A DNA stretch of 14,152 bases, taken from assembly GCA_008501655.1 (NCBI GenBank), contig QQUK01000163.1, forward strand, positions 1 through 14,152, in the 5' to 3' direction. This DNA comes from Calditrichota bacterium. Lineage in GTDB: Bacteria > Zixibacteria > MSB-5A5 > GN15 > FEB-12. This document shows positions 14,107-14,152 of the stretch, piece by piece. Both the position numbers and the translations under genes were made by a program. Under the pieces are notes generated by a model. It made no database searches, had not been told where the DNA came from, and was given only the letters and a program-made list of their open reading frames with translations. Within the stretch, counting starts at the first letter, position 1. Every line of letters starts with the position of its first letter.

Positions 14107-14152
14107 ATGGAACAGGAAAAAGAAACAAACAGATTTTTATCTAAACTCCGCA
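14107..14152 (+). CDS. Start of an unidentified gene, cut by the window edge
   Basis: An ATG at 14107 opens a frame with no stop through the end, coding MEQEKETNRFLSKLR. Fifteen residues are too few to assign a family; they are charged and soluble-looking. No Shine-Dalgarno sequence precedes the ATG (GATTAGTACC), but a TTGACA-type promoter ends 7 nt before it. Together these suggest either a leaderless mRNA or that the real start lies further right. Confidence 0.45.
   Translation, partial: MEQEKETNRFLSKLR

Overview
The window reads as ordinary, tightly packed chromosome of an uncultured, probably motile Gram-negative bacterium. It is moderately AT-rich, with short gene spacing, Shine-Dalgarno starts of the AAGGAG type, Rho-independent terminators and two chemoreceptors. 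The mix of a bacterial inositol-1-phosphate synthase, a GDP-mannose pyrophosphorylase/pseudo-phosphomannomutase fusion and a C-terminal processing peptidase would fit the FCB or a neighbouring candidate-phylum lineage. That assignment is a weak inference, because no marker gene here fixes the taxon.

Layout. Positions 1-263 hold the 3' end of a family-4 glycosyltransferase on the + strand. It converges on two tandem minus-strand chemoreceptor genes (319-2049 and 2246-4378), each followed by a hairpin terminator; the first is preceded by a sequence resembling a flagellar sigma-28 promoter. The second receptor carries a zinc-binding CZB domain inside its predicted extracytoplasmic sensor. From 10976 down to 4555 runs a six-gene minus-strand operon: thymidylate kinase, membrane-anchored S41 peptidase, TauE/SafE-type transporter, a small three-helix membrane protein, an MtnX-like HAD phosphatase and the nucleotidyltransferase/pseudo-PMM fusion. 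Its first five genes overlap by 4 bp at each junction and the last follows after 12 bp. Just upstream is the inositol-1-phosphate synthase gene (11054-12253), ending in a histone-H1-like Lys/Ala tail. A strong terminator-like hairpin sits between it and the kinase start, with no room for a promoter after it. A TetR-family regulator (12446-13105) is divergent from the synthase gene and has a clear palindrome next to its putative promoter.

Positions 13106-13450 contain no gene but a dense cluster of REP-like palindromes, most with a GTAG/CTAC tetranucleotide beside the hairpin, including one inverted pair arranged like a BIME. A relative of one of these hairpins lies in the synthase 5' leader. 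A DinB/YfiT-like protein (13466-13948, minus) follows, and a + strand gene begins at about 14107 and runs off the end.

Working together (inference): synthase, phosphatase and sugar nucleotidyltransferase could supply inositol phosphate, dephosphorylated product and nucleotide sugar for envelope glycoconjugates. No lipid-inositol transferase is present here to prove this. Novelty lies mainly in domain architecture (CZB in the sensor, Lys-rich tail, inactive PMM half), in the hairpin leader of the operon and in the REP-like cluster, not in an obvious new defence or mobile system.
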